Shown: positions 39,095-51,265, counted from the stretch's first letter. The stretch is DNA of 64,000 nt from Cyanoderma ruficeps (GCA_008694505.1 VZDJ01000219.1:8101089-8165088); one strand, 5' to 3'. The notes: generated from the letters alone by a model not told the origin. Numbers and translations are program-made.

Positions 39095-39190
39095 GCGAGG
39101 GCTTTTAATGAAGTACAGATGTTCCCTAATATAATTATATCGTCTTCTTCCCGATAATTGGCTTTGGCAGCCGCGCCGATCTAATCCCCC
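39095..39190 (-). promoter_or_regulatory. promoter-like block: CCAAT box and AT-rich palindrome
   Basis: Inside the GC-rich island sits a sharply AT-rich patch. On the minus strand the order is an inverted CCAAT (plus-strand ATTGG at 39,157-39,161), then a perfect 12-bp palindrome ATATAATTATAT at 39,129-39,140, then TTCATTAAAAGCCC. CCAAT boxes normally lie some tens of bases upstream of TATA-type elements, so a leftward start near 39,095-39,110 is reasonable. The TAATTA core could equally bind homeodomain factors. An AT block this intact within a CpG island suggests selective constraint. The start site is inferred, not seen. Confidence 0.35.
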
Positions 39191-41852
39191 CGCGCGGCTG
39201 CCGTGCGCTCCCCCCGCCGGCACCGCCGAGCCGGGGCCGCCCCCGACACCGCGCCCGGGCACTGCTCTGGGGACCCCCGGCTGCGGGGGACCCCTCATGG
39301 CCAGGGCCCTGCTCCCGAGAACCCGCGCTCAGAGACCTGCGATCGCAATGGAAGCTTTTGGCTCGCGGCAGGCGAGGATGAGGGGCAACGCTTATTTACT
39401 TATTTCTTAAAGTGCATGTCCTCAGAGAGCAGGGGCTTGCTTTGTAACCGCGCTGCCCGTAGCCAGGGAGGATGAAACAAAGTGGTTGTAGGAGGGAAAG
39501 GTTATTGAACACAGTGGGGAAGGAAGGACCTCCTTATGGAACAGGAGCTCAGCAGCAGAGGATGGATGTCCTGCCCGGCTGAGCAGGACCAGCTCCCTCT
39601 GTGCAGCCCCTCTCGCTGTACCTGTGCTCTCAACGGGCTGGGTGAGCTGCAGATGGTTAAAACACCCCAGTTCGGTTTGTCTTTAGGGAAACTGCCAATG
39701 AGGACACGCTAAAACAAGCCAGATGTGTGGGTGTTTTATGCATCTATGTGGGGAAAATGGATCAAGCCCACAAATTCATCTTGCAGAGGACAAGCAGCCA
39801 ACACGAGGTAATGATTTCTAGTCACTACAGGCCCCAGACCACACTGCTTTCACCCGATGACTCAAACCTGAAACCCAGCCATGCCATTCCTGCTGACACC
39901 TGGACACTCTGAGGTGTGCAAATACTTCAGATAAGCAGGATTAGGGAATTCTTTTAGCCCAGGGTTGCAGAGGGGAGCCACAGAGAGCTGACGCATCGGT
40001 ACGTTCCTGTCAGCTCGGGCAGTGTCTAAGGGGATGGGCAGTCCTGCTTGTTAACACAAAGTGCAGGCTGGAAGTCAGCTCCCACATCCCCAAAAGAGAT
40101 TCTGTCCCATCCACTCCTCTTGCCCAGTCCAGGGTCTTAATCACCAGCTCTTATCAATTTAAGTGAAGGCAAGCAACTACAGTTCTTTCAAGCAATTACA
40201 AACTTCTCAGCCTGCGCCCACAATGATAGCCACACTCCCATTTTATATTTATCAGTAGTACCAAGGTGACACCTATGAACAGAAAATCATTTTGGACCTA
40301 TGGAAAGGGTAAAGGGGTAGCTCTACACAGAGTCTGGAGCTACATCAGTGTTAATTCTGGTCTCAGCGTAAGGAGCTCTGTCTTTGCCTCAGCAGGAACA
40401 GTAAAATGCTCCTTGTTTTCACATCTATGCCCTGCAGATTTCTGAGGGACCAAAACAGACAGAGGGTTTCACGAGCTGGCCAGGACATGGAGCATCCTTG
40501 GTTTGCCTTCAGCTGGGCCTCTTTGGGGTTTTGCTTATCCTGTAAAACGCCCATGGCTGCTCAGGAGATAGAGAATCCAACACAATCACAGAGATATAAG
40601 TGATGTTGATCTTCCAGACACTATTTTTCATGTCTGCTTTTTGTTCTTGATTCAGTTCTGGTCCCAGAGGTGAGGGCATGGGGAAGGTGTAGTGTCAGAG
40701 GCAGCTGTGTGTATTCCCTGAGAGCAGGTGCCTCTGCAGTGGATGGCTTAGGAGAAAGGATGGGGACAAAGAAACGAAGACTATCTTCTCCAGTTTCACT
40801 TCAGCCACAGTAGAATCTTTTCTTAGAAGGGTATAAATATAGAAGAAGTGAGGGAAGCACAAAAGCAATACAACCTGGAACAACATGACTTGAAACAGAG
40901 GACAAGCAACCTGACAGACTGACTCTGCAATATCTCTTTCAAGCTCTTTTCTTTAATTTTTTTTTAATTTTAAAAACCAGCCCGTCATAATTACAGACTC
41001 TCACATAGACTTCCCAATCTTCCTCTAAAACCAACACAGAAATTACTTCAGAGAACTACCTGGTTTAGTTTTCCCTCAAGGGCAGATGCAGGAGAACATT
41101 CACCTTAAACAGAGGAATTCTCCAGCTTGTGAGCTCTCCAGTGAAGGCACAAGCAAACTCTCACACTTACCTTATCCTTGCTTTTCTTGTGCTTCATGGC
41201 TGACCTCTCAGCAGGAGCTTTCTGCTCCCCCCAGTTCTACAGACAAGTACTTTTCAGCTCTCTCTCACTGACTGGGTTTCTCTGCCGTCTTTCCAGGTGT
41301 AAAGCTGATAAGTGTGTGATTTCCAAGGATCAACTCTGTCAGAGAGGAGGAACAGTGGACTTACTCCTCTCTGACCTCTCTTATATTTCCTGTCCTCCAC
41401 CCATTATTAAAGGTAGATGGTTTAGATCTGGCTCCAGCTTGTTCTTCAGATATTCCAGGGTAATCTTCTTCAGGCTTTGCCCTTTTCAGTGTACTTTTTG
41501 TTTCTGTGCCCCTCTGCAAATAGGTAGGTGTTGTTTCCGGAAAGCTTTGTGCTTGTATTTTCCTGGAAGCAGAAAACAGGGAAACTTACTGTAAAATTCA
41601 ACCAGTAACAAGTCAATCATTGATTCTGTTCTTTATTTCACCCCTTTTTTAGAATAAATGCTTTCTTAAAAGAAACAAGATAACATAACTGTTCAATCCT
41701 GAACAAATAAGAACAACACCTTTTCTCCCTGGTACAAGGCACCTGTCCAACATTTTATTAACTTTGCTAATTGCATTAAGCATCCTGCAGTGCTGAACAA
41801 CCATCAGCTGCTAAATCCCAGATCCCTATAGTTGAGCTGGCTGTCAAATGAG

Positions 41853-41865
41853 AAAAAAAAAAAAA
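41853..41865. repeat. 13-base poly(A) tract
   Basis: Thirteen A bases in a run. Simple homopolymer. Other runs of 9-12 A or T occur at 3,432-3,443, 42,956-42,967 and 55,080-55,089. Confidence 0.8.
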
Positions 41866-42153
41866 GACATTTTAGACTCAGAGTAGTAACCAAATAATCA
41901 TACAGTTCTGAATTCTGTTCAGCTCCTCGCAGTGATCATATTTTATGAACTACTGGGAGATGGTGTTGGGATTCACACAAAAAAATATGAGCTCTACGGG
42001 TGCAGGCAAGATTGATTAATAGATCTCACATGTTCAGACATTTCTACAAACAAGAAAAATTAGGTTTCTCTGTGTGAATATTTTATGCAGATTTTAATGC
42101 AGATAATTTGTACCTGCTCTTTCATTTTGTTACCTGTAGTATTACATGTGAAC

Positions 42154-42170
42154 ATAATAATAATAATAAT
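42154..42170. repeat. (ATA)n microsatellite
   Basis: Almost six uninterrupted ATA/TAA units. It lies within an AT-rich stretch at 42,060-42,180 and is potentially length-polymorphic. Confidence 0.85.
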
Positions 42171-42999
42171 CTAAATTTGCATACACAAATTACTGGAAGG
42201 TCTGGATCTGGCACACTGGGGAATAATTTCTGGCTGGAAACATTAGCAGTGTGATAACTATTTAGACAACTATATGAAATAAAATAAGTACTTGTCAAAG
42301 GAAAAATGCATTGTTATGAAAACTGGAATTGGTATAGTCTCAAATAAAAATGGAGCCTGTGAAAACGAGTTAATCAGAAATTCTCTCCTGCCACTCCCCG
42401 GCCTTACTGCTTTTTCTGTTTCTTTCCTCCTTTTGTTGGGGTGAAATCCTGCAGAGCAGAGAGCTGGGGAGGCAGAGGCAGCCAGACCATTCTGAAGATG
42501 TGGAAAAGCAGTAAATCCTGGCTCACGGCAGAGGGTTGGCAGGATCCCTCAGGCCAGGCTGGTGGCTCTGCCTGCAGGATCAAACATGCCTGTGCCAGAG
42601 GAGGACCTGGCCAGGCTGTGTGTGCCCCCCACACACAGGAACTGCGGTCACAGTATGTTTGACATGGCAATGCTGGCCTTAATTTTGGTCCTGATGGTAG
42701 TCAAGACCTGAATTCTGCTCAAGAACTAACAGGAGAAGCAGCAAGGTCAGAGAGAACAGACAGAAGTTGTTGCAACCCTCCTGCAGGCACTGTCAGGCAG
42801 TAGGTTCCAGCTGATGTGCTCCCATTTTTAAGAAGCACAAGGGCATTTCGACCATAGTTTTGTGAAAATAATATAATTTCTGCCTTTCCTTATTTGCTCA
42901 CCAGGAAACCCAGTCTACAGCCAACCAGAACAAAACTGTGTGGAAGGAAGCAGGGAAAAAAAAAAAAGAAAGAAAAAGCCAGTCAAGCTACTGCTAATC

Positions 43000-43240
43000 A
43001 TATTAATTTATATATGTTGTTTATAATTAGTGTTTTTAAGCATTCATTTTCTTTTTTCAATAAAGACCACATCTCTCCAGGACCCTCGCCATGTCCATTG
43101 TTTTTATGACAGGCAGTAGAGATAGGTACCAATTACTTGGCTCTTATTTAGTGAGTACTCCAAAGTACTTTGATGCAGCAGCATTGTAAATTCTCTGTAG
43201 CAGCTAATTGTCTCATTTTAATTCATTTTTAATGAGACAC
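43000..43240. other. candidate conserved non-coding element with inverted repeat
   Basis: The block contains GCTAATCATATTAATTTATATATG, TTTATAATTAGTG, CAATAAAGACC, CCATTGTTTTTATGAC and ACCAATTACTTGG. It ends in an inverted repeat: GTCTCATT (43,210-43,217) and AATGAGAC (43,231-43,238), separated by 13 bases that include TTAATTC. Homeodomain and SOX-like (CATTGTT) cores lie close together. Likely an enhancer-type element, unverified. Confidence 0.3.
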
Positions 43241-46200
43241 CTGGGAAAGTGAAGAAACATCACAAAACCACAAAAATCCCAGAATACTTTTGAACTGGTC
43301 TCCCAATCTCTCCTTGTTTCTGCCTTCCTACAAAAGGACTTTTTGGTCCTAGCATATAAAGGTGCAGCTTCACCCAGCTGTGTGACAGCATTGTTCCCTG
43401 TCACACCATAACCTCCCACAGGTGAGGGATGATGGTGGTAGAATCTATAAAACACTGTGGAAAAAATCCAGAGAGAAGTTTCTGGTCTTCAGATGTTCTA
43501 CGTCTTCATCACTGCTGTCTCTCTGGACAGCTGAGCCACATTTCCTCTGTTGCCACCAGGCTGCAGAAGTTTGGGGTCCGGAAGGAAGGGTGGGGTTCTC
43601 CCTCATCATCATTTGACATGCAGATGTGACTCTCAGGTAGGAAGAATAAAGGTGGCAGAGGTATATTTTCTTCATCAGCAGCTGATTCATTGCATTCTGT
43701 TTTGTGAAAGGAAAAATGTGTCCTCTGACAGTCACCAGCATGGTTTCCTCAGTTAAGAAACCCTCTCGGTTCTCACTCACATGGCTCAGTGGTACACTCT
43801 GTGCTAACTTCAACATCCAGATTTTATTGACTCAACAGGGGAATTAATTCCAAACTGCCCAAAACTCTATCAGCAGTTCAGCTTCAGCAAGTCCCTGTCA
43901 CAGCATCCCTGGTCTCTGCTGCTGTGGTGGCTGCAGGGAAAAGGAGCACACTCCAAGGCAGCCCTTAACCAAATCACATGAGGAGCTCGTAGATCAAAAC
44001 CAGCACTGCAAGTGGAGAAAGAGCACTGGACATTCAGAAATGTATGTGGGATGTTTTCACTTTAATTAGAAAGGTACCTGTGGTGGCAGATTGATGATGT
44101 TTCCACTGAGGGATTTACTGTAAATTGAAAGGCGCACCCAGTGAGCTGTGTGGTTTCACTAAGACATTCCCCTCTAAATTTTGGTAATTCCTTGTGCTCT
44201 TTTGTTAGTGCTGGGATAATTTTTACCAGGTGAGGCCCGTCAGCAGCCACAGGGCGGTGTGGCTGTCCACAGCCACCACAGCAGTTATCATCCCTGGAGC
44301 AGTGTCCCCATGTGTCCCCAGGGTCAAAGTCTGCAGCACTTGGTGGTGACGGAGCCCTATCCTTGCCCCACATTTTACCTGATATTCCTTGTCTTTAGCT
44401 CTGACACTTTAATGAGGATCTGGTGAGTGGTCAAGGAAAGGCCACAAGTTTCAGCAGTAGCTGGAAAGCATCTGTGGATGCTGATTCTGTGGCTGAGGAC
44501 TCCCAGGCAGGCACAGCCAGCAGATGTGCCCCTCTGGTTAGTGCTGGCCTGCCCAGATGCCACAGGCTGCAGTCACTGACTGGTTTCAGCAAGGGAGAGC
44601 TCTGCTCCAAGCTCAGTTTCTTTGATCTTTTACAGTATAATGACATTTAATGCTATTAGTATGCCAAAAAACTGGCTGCTTCTTTTGTCTACATTTTAGC
44701 TGCTTTAATGCATAAAGAAGTCTTGCACATTTGGAGTTCTGGGACAAGGGGCTTGTTGATTCCAGCAGAAGAGCTCTCAAGCCTTTGGTACAGGCATGGT
44801 GGAGTACCCAGCGCAAACACTCAAGGGTTTTATGCTCCTCAGCTGCAAAACTCCCCTTCAATTTTGCTGCTTCTGGGAACTGACTAAGGGTAAGGTGAGC
44901 TGGCCCCTTGCATAGAAGGCTGCCAAGCTGCTGAATTTGTTTGCAGCAAGGGACTGGGGGTCATGTTGTGACCATACGGTCAGGGAGAGCACTGCTTCTG
45001 GGAATGAGCATTCGTGTATTGAACCTACTCTTACAGATAAAAAAACCCCTGAAAATCCCATAGCATTTAAGAACTCTCTGTTGATGAAGATTATTTTGAC
45101 AAGAACTCCGGGAAACTTACTTTCCCTCTGAAAACCCATTTTCAGGCTATTTTTGTCTTTACTGTTTTTCATCTCCTTTTCTAAGATGGATTTTTTTTCG
45201 CCACAGATGAGACCCCAATTTCTTTTCAGACTTGGACAATGGTGCAGTTGAAGAGGGTGACAACAACAAGCTGCTTCTCAAACTGTCATACAAAAGACTT
45301 CAGTCAGGATATTTACAATAAATACAGGCACCAAGTGTGAGCGCTCCCGTTTCCTGGCAGCATTGCTTTACCAGTTTTTTCTCTGGAAGGAATCTATTAC
45401 ATCAGTGGTCTCGGGAATGTATATTGAGATGGTTTAATCAGAGTTGAAAATCACAGCACAGAAAGGGGCTTCAGTTCTCCTGGCTGGACACGACGTCCCC
45501 AGTTTGGGAGCTGCTGAGGAATGTCACTGATGTCATACAGTCTTTAGCTCGTCTCCGTCCAGTGTTAAAATGGCTGGTGGCAGCAGTATGGCCTTGATTC
45601 AGCAAAGCACTGAAGCACATGCTAAACTTTAATTTCTTCAATTAGACTTAAATACATGCTTAGGGCTGAGGATATGCCACAATACCCACAGAGATCACAG
45701 TGCTGTTGAAGAGGTAATTTGTTTTGGCCAGTGAATCCCTCTATAGATAAAGGTTTTGTCAACTTTCCCGTGCTCCTGTCTGTTCCTTGGATTTCCCTGT
45801 TGTCTTTATCCTTACATTGCCAGGCAGTCTTTCAGGACACACCACTTCCTCCTCATTATATATTCATACAACATCAGGCACAGATAGAGCTGTAGTTTCT
45901 ATAGCTCTCATAACACCAATAATTACAACAGGAATGGATTTAAGCATGAGCTTTATTGTCCTCCTAAATGGAGGTTTATATTTAGAGGCCTTATCTTTCT
46001 TGTGTTTTCCTCCATGTGTGAAATGGGTCTTTACTCAACCCAGCTTGCTTTAGATCCCCACGAGGCAAAGTGTCTGTGGGTGGAATGACATCTATTTGAA
46101 GGGAACAATATTATGTGAGGAGTAAAGATTAAAAGGTCTGGAAAACTTCTAAGACTTCAGCTGACATATTGAGTAATGCCAAGGCTGTGGCCAAGTTCCT

Positions 46201-49200
46201 CTGTGGCTTGGAAGCTATGGAAATGCAGAATGTTTCTGCAGTAAGTTAATCTACTGATAAGAACCTAAAACAGAGTTAATTACAGAGCAGGTTCAAGGGA
46301 AAGCTCTGCTGAGCCTCCGGAGTTATTGCATCAGTGACACACACTGAGGTTTGGAAAGGAGAACAGGACACAGACAGGTAACCTGGGAGAGATAGGCCCA
46401 GGTCCACTTTGCCCCAGCTGTGTCAAACTGATTGTCAGCAGGAGTAGATCCAGGCTGGAAATTCTCAGTGAGTTCCAAGGAGTGCTGGAGTCAGCTGCCT
46501 AATTGCGTGAGAGCTGTGAGGGAATAATAAAGGTGGATCTAACTCATCATCCAGGGACAAGTTCTAACACTGCTGGACAAACATTTTGCTGAAGGGTCTT
46601 TCGTAGCTATCAGGTTTTTATCTGAATTCTGTCGACTGCATTCCTTGGAGGAGGAAAAAAGCCTGCAAGGGCAAACCCTCACCAGACAATAGTATGTGTT
46701 TGATTGACAGTCATGTACTTTTTTTGTTTGAAATTAGATTTTTCAAAGGAGTAGGGTCAAGGGCTTTTTCTTGCAGAAGATCAAAGGTTACATCCTTTGC
46801 CCGTCTAAACCAACTTGGCTTCAGTGACTCCTTTGTTGATTTGTAGCAGTTGAATGTCTCTACCAAAAATACAGCCCAGACATGAAATCAGCAGCACACC
46901 CATGCCTGCTTTCCAGCTATGAAATAAAACATGATTCATACCCCAAGCACAGAAGTGGAATGAAAAAGCAAACAGAACACAAGGTGAAAAGTAATTATAT
47001 TCCCTTAATTGCAGATTAAAAAAAGTATAACACCAAAAATTGCTAATGAGATTCTTTCCTTTTAATAACCTGTAAAACATGAAGGCAGCCTCTTTATTGA
47101 ATCCTGGGTTTTGCTAGAAAAATAAATATTGTAGGAATTATTGCAACATGCATATGATTAAAATCTTCAAAAAATGCACAGTGAATGTAAGAGCTATTAA
47201 GTTGGGCTAAAATGCGTAGATCATATTTAAGCTGAAAGGAGGTAAATAATTCATTGCTACAATATGATTGCCATTGGCAGAAAATAAAATAATGTGGAAT
47301 AATGATAAACAGTGCAGCCAGTAATGGAAGCTATGGCCAGCATTCCCAAACGAGGCACCACCCACAAGTAGCAAGTAAAGAAAGTAGTAAAGTAAATAAA
47401 GTAGTGGCAAGACTGGAAGTACAAAATCTATTTCGTAAACCACAGGTTTGAGTGTTCTGTTCTGATGGCTGAAATCACAGCACACAGTAGTGGTGTGGTA
47501 GCAGAACTTCATCTAAGTTGACATTCTGATTTGTTACCATTTTCTCCTGCTGTGTGACAGGCAGAGGCTGAAGGGGTGTGTGTGCACTGGGGAAAAGACC
47601 GTTCTCCATTTGAGCCCAGACTGGAAGGGGACGGTTTGCTTTGATTAGTTTTTACTGCTTCAAATTATGTAAACATTGATTTTCACACTTACAGGTTGAG
47701 TAAGTAGATACTGTCAAAAGAAAAAACTAAAAGAAAAATGAGTGCATAAGAGTAGAAAGGGCTGAGCAGCAGAGAGGAGAAGAAAACTCTGAAGAGCTCT
47801 GCGAGATGAACACAGCGACCACCTTCACCAGGTATTGCCTCATATTATATTTTCCCAGTGAGAAGAGAAAGTGATTTTTGCCACACAAGACATTTGGGCT
47901 CGATGCCTGTGATGGAGTCCGTGTGACTTGAGAACCAGCAGAATAATACTGTGTGTGTCCAATATCATAAAACACAATTTATTTGCTTTTTCCATCAGAA
48001 CACACTATGTTCCTATGGGGGCATAATTTTAGAGCTCAACTCTCATACTGGCTCTGAAAGCTTCTATTAAGACAGAAATCTCCCAGATAATAGAAAACTG
48101 TCTCAGGCTTATTCTCTTGCACATCAGGCTCTGTCTGTCCATTCGGGAGTTTATAGCAAGCTCATCTCCACAATAATAGACAGACTTTAAAAAAGGTCTT
48201 CAAAGGCCAATGATTTCCAACAGCATCCCAGTTTCCTTCCTCTACTGTTGTCTCTTTTTCCTCCCTCGCTCTGACAGTCTGTTGTCAGTACTGGTAGCGA
48301 GAGGGATATTGCACTGGGTTTGGAGGGTGGCAGGATTACTCAGTGGGGAGGTGAAACTCAGAGTCCTGGGCAAAGCCCACTCTGTCAGCTAAGCTGAAAT
48401 CCCTCAGGAACAGCATTCTGTGCTTCCACATGTCTCCAGGTGCAGCCAGGCTTTCCCCAGAGGGCAACCTGCTCCTGCTTTTCCCAGAGGAGGGGATAGC
48501 AGACCCTGGGCACTTTTACAGAAAGATGAATAAATGAAAGAGGAAAGAGGAACACAGCAGGCAGCCACGTTTCAGTACTTTTTGATTTAGTCATCCAGAG
48601 TTACAAAGTGATAGTAAACACTGTTATCTCTGTGTTCTGGGTGGGTGTGAAACATAGCTTTAAGGACATACTCAAAGCTGTTATTGGCTCACTTTGTGCT
48701 GTAGACTTTTCTAATAGAGCTGAATTAACTTCTCAGTACTATATCACAGAAAGAAACTAGGTTTATTTAATATCTAAAAATGTTGGCCCAAACAGTTGGC
48801 AACACTGCCCTCCATCAGCCAGTGGAGAGGAAAAATACAGCCCCTTTCTTTAGTCTATTAGTTTTAACATTTTTCATACCCAGCATTCAATTAGTCAGCA
48901 AGGTTAATCTTTAGCCAAGCTCGGTGCAAGGACTGTGTTTCTTTCCTCCTTTCTGCTGGACTTCCTTGTGCACGGAGCCCTGAGTTTGTACAAAGGCAGG
49001 GACTGACCTGGGGAAAATGCAAAGCTGTTCCCTTGTCCCCCAGACTGTCCCTGAGCAGGAAACGTGAGGCTGCCTTAGCACGGCCTCTCTGCCATTGTGT
49101 TTCCCACTGACCCAAGCCTAGTCCAAAACAACAGCAGCCCGAGCCAAACCACCAATGATGTTATATTTGCTCTTAAATATCAAGCTGAGGAATTTGCTCC

Positions 49201-49435
49201 AGTCGTGTCACTTCCTGTGCTGAAATCGAATTTCAGCAGCCTCACTGTCTGCACCAGTCAGAACTGGCTCTTGGAGCAGTTCTGGGTGGGTTTATTGCAG
49301 CTCAAAGCTGTCAGGAGAGGCAGAGCAGAGACGCTTCAGGAAAAAAAAAATAGTAATAAACAGCAGTCATTACTTCACACATTAACTCTTTGGGTTTGAT
49401 GTTTTGGTTTTTTTTCTGAAAAAAGAAAAAAAGCT
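43241..49435. other. non-coding stretch, nothing assignable
   Basis: Ordinary sequence with short overlapping frames (up to about 123 codons near 43,445-43,816). Apart from the AGTA-rich simple repeat at 47,364-47,408 nothing stands out. Confidence 0.5.
47364..47408. repeat. imperfect AGTA/AGTAAA low-complexity repeat
   Basis: AGTAGCAAGTAAAG, then AAAGTAGTAAAGTAAATAAAGTAGTGG, repeats AGTA-containing hexamer-like units imperfectly. Simple sequence, no function implied. Confidence 0.6.
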
Positions 49436-49444
49436 TGCTAAGCC

Positions 49445-49640
49445 TCAGGAGAAAGACTCCAGATTAAGAATTTCAGATCTCATCCCAGCAGAGTTCCTTT
49501 ATGTTGCCCCGAGACAGACTGAACCGCAGCCGTGAGAGCCCAGGACAGCTGAGATGGGATCTCTCCTCTTCCTTTTGTTATGCGGAAGTTAAGGGAAGAC
49601 CAAGCCGGGACAGATGATTTGCCGGTGCATTAGTCAACCA
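49445..49640. other. candidate conserved non-coding element
   Basis: CpG-retaining stretch (TGCCCCGAGACAG, AACCGCAGCCGTGAG, TTATGCGGAAGTTAAGG, AGCCGGGACAG, TTGCCGGTGCATTAGTC) in CpG-poor surroundings. GCGGAAGT is a good ETS-type core. Suggestive of constraint only. Confidence 0.25.
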
Positions 49641-50689
49641 AGGAACTCGTCCTCTTGCAAAACAAAACCACTACCAACAATAATTCAGGCTCTCCAAGGA
49701 ACACGCCAGGGAATGTAAGGGCTGGAGACTGAAAGACAAGCTGGGAGGAGGGGGAATACTTTCCTCCCTTTGACAGGAGCAAAACATTCACATCACTCAC
49801 CCCACAGACCACTGTGGGCCAGGTCCATGAGAAACCTCTGAGCAAGGCTGCACGGGGCTGGAGAGAGGGGCTAAAACACCTCAGGTTAGAGCCATCCTAA
49901 CCACAACACCTGGGAAGCTCCTGTTGGAGAGCTCAACTAAAATTAGGTGAGATAACACCACCATTCTTGATTGCACCGTACGGACCTGTGCCTTTGTATC
50001 TCAGAAATGCATTTGGAGTTTATTTCTTGACACTTCAGAAAAATAAGCCCTGCACAACATGGTTGGTTACATGCAGATGCAAAACACTGAGCAATGGGAG
50101 AGGATTTTAAAAAGCTCTTTACAAGAATTTGTTGCAGGTACTCTGAGCAAGGAGAATGACTGGACTGTGAATAACCAGTCACTACTAAAGGATGCAGAGA
50201 GGCCAAAATCCTAGCAATGGGTTTTTATCTGTCCAGGCAAACTAGAAAACACCGTCAAAAAAAATTAGGGAAAATTAGATTGGAAGTCTTTGGGTTTGGT
50301 GCTGAAATGTGTTTTTAGAGCGAAAGCATATCCAGTAGGGAATGAAATTGTTTGAAATTTAGTTAAGCAATACAGACTGGACTAAAGTTAGCCAGAAGGG
50401 GCACAACAAAGCACAGGCTAGAGAGATTTTAAAGGCAAACTGCACCAATGGAGAAAAAGAACTCTCTCTGAAAGGTAGGCAGGCAGGCAAGGTAGTTGTC
50501 CAAAGTAGATTATCCTGCAATTAATCTAGACATGATGTTATTTATTCCCAACAACATCCAAAACTTTTATCTGCATTATTTACAAAGTCCACAGCTACTT
50601 GGTAAACAGGACTTAAGAAGCGTCAGCTGTAAGGGGCTCCTGCTTTGAAGACAAATAGACAACGGGACAAAGAGTCAAGGAAGGGCTCC
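49641..50689. other. non-coding stretch, nothing assignable
   Basis: Ordinary AT-leaning sequence with a short GGCA repeat at 50,475. No gene recognised. Confidence 0.5.
50475..50490. repeat. short (GGCA)n repeat
   Basis: Three to four GGCA units (AGGCAGGCAGGCAAGG). Minor simple repeat. Confidence 0.6.
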
Positions 50690-51015
50690 AGTGTTTCAGC
50701 TCCGTGGCCGAGAGCCACTTCTTTGTAGCATATGGCGCACACTAACAGGTTTATTTTCCCCGAGGAGGATGTATAAACTGTCTGCAACTGCTCTTCACAC
50801 TTGTCACTCTAAGTCAGATAATTTTTCCAAGGCATCCTGCCGAAACAGCCCCCCAGCTGAAGCTGAACAAAGAATTCGAGGACGCCTTGCAGGTTGTTGG
50901 GGGAGCAAAGGGCTGCACAAGCAGAGGGTGACAAAGCATACGGGGAAGTGTGTCAGGGACGCCGACAAAGGCGGGCGGATGAGATACGAAATGAGAGCAA
51001 TTAAATGAGATGGGG
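50690..51015. other. candidate conserved non-coding element next to second island
   Basis: The segment keeps several CpGs in a moderate-GC background and carries regulatory-looking motifs, including GTCAGATAAT, ACAAAGGCGGGCGG and GAGAGCAATTAAATGAG. It leads directly into the GC-rich block. Vertebrate conserved elements often show this mix of retained CpG and homeodomain-like ATTA motifs. No alignment was available, so conservation is a guess. Confidence 0.25.
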
Positions 51016-51079
51016 CAGGGCTGGAGGGGGGCACTGCTGGGAAGCGGAGTTAAATTCGGGTCAGGGAAGAGAAGCAGCA

Positions 51080-51260
51080 AGTGGCAGCATGTCTCTGCAG
51101 CTGTCCCAGCCCTGCTGCCGGCCCAGCCCCGCCAGGGCCCGTCTGCGCCGGCAGCCCTTGGGCTCTCCGCCTGCACCGGGCAGCGCCGGTGGGTGCCAGG
51201 GCTGGCCAGCCCCTGCTGCCATCCCCACCGAGCCGCAGCCTGCCCCCAGGCCCATTGCAC
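51080..51260. promoter_or_regulatory. GC/CpG-rich block, left half of second island
   Basis: About 180 bases rich in C and G with many CpGs (GCCGG, GCGCCGG, CCGCC motifs) stand out from the flanking CpG-poor DNA. It is separated from a second CpG-rich block at 51,470-51,640 by an AT-rich repeat array. It is smaller and less extreme than the island at 38-39 kb. It could be a minor promoter, a CpG-rich enhancer, or the eroded edge of a promoter. No convincing splice donor or TATA element was seen, and the reading frames crossing it are low complexity on both strands. Confidence 0.5.
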
Positions 51261-51265
51261 ACCGT

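Larger units (their letters stand above)
38640..39105 (-). other. candidate first exon ending in a splice donor
   Basis: Reading leftward, the island contains about 450 bases of GC-rich sequence that ends at TCG|GTGAGTGCC, a good match to the vertebrate 5' splice site, with the last exon base at 38,640. The upstream boundary is inferred from a TATA-like element and CCAAT box just above 39,105. An ATG at about 38,684 on the minus strand opens a 13-codon frame that stops before the donor. A different frame, open from an ATG at 39,298, reads through the donor with phase 2, but its composition is low complexity. I therefore favour a 5' UTR or long non-coding RNA exon. I do not recognise the gene, and no matching downstream exon was identified between 1 and 38,600. 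Confidence 0.4.
38290..39330. promoter_or_regulatory. CpG island (probable promoter)
   Basis: The sequence changes abruptly from ordinary AT-leaning, CpG-poor DNA to about 1 kb of very GC-rich DNA packed with CpG dinucleotides, then reverts after about 39,330. It is the only large CpG island in the window. CpG islands of this size in vertebrates usually mark promoters of housekeeping or developmental genes. Long reading frames stay open on both strands here (268 codons on plus from 38,264, 220 codons on minus from 39,298), but they consist of Pro, Arg, Gly and Ala runs. That is what GC-rich DNA with few stop codons gives, so I do not call them genes. The best directional evidence is on the minus strand, described in separate entries. 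Transcription in both directions is possible. Confidence 0.85.
39331..42995. other. non-coding stretch right of the CpG island
   Basis: Ordinary composition resumes just after the island. An AT-rich patch at 42,060-42,330 contains GCAGATTTTAATGCAGATAATTTG and the ATA microsatellite. No exon, RNA gene or mobile element recognised. Confidence 0.5.

Noticed and set aside
38636..39298. 220-codon open frame on the minus strand through the CpG island
   Set aside because: It begins upstream of the likely promoter element and is low complexity. It reads through the splice donor in phase 2, so it cannot be fully excluded as partly coding, but I see no family resemblance.
39727..39912. Possible exon with donor-like GAG|GTAATG at about 39,807
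   Set aside because: No credible acceptor precedes it and the frame has no recognisable similarity.
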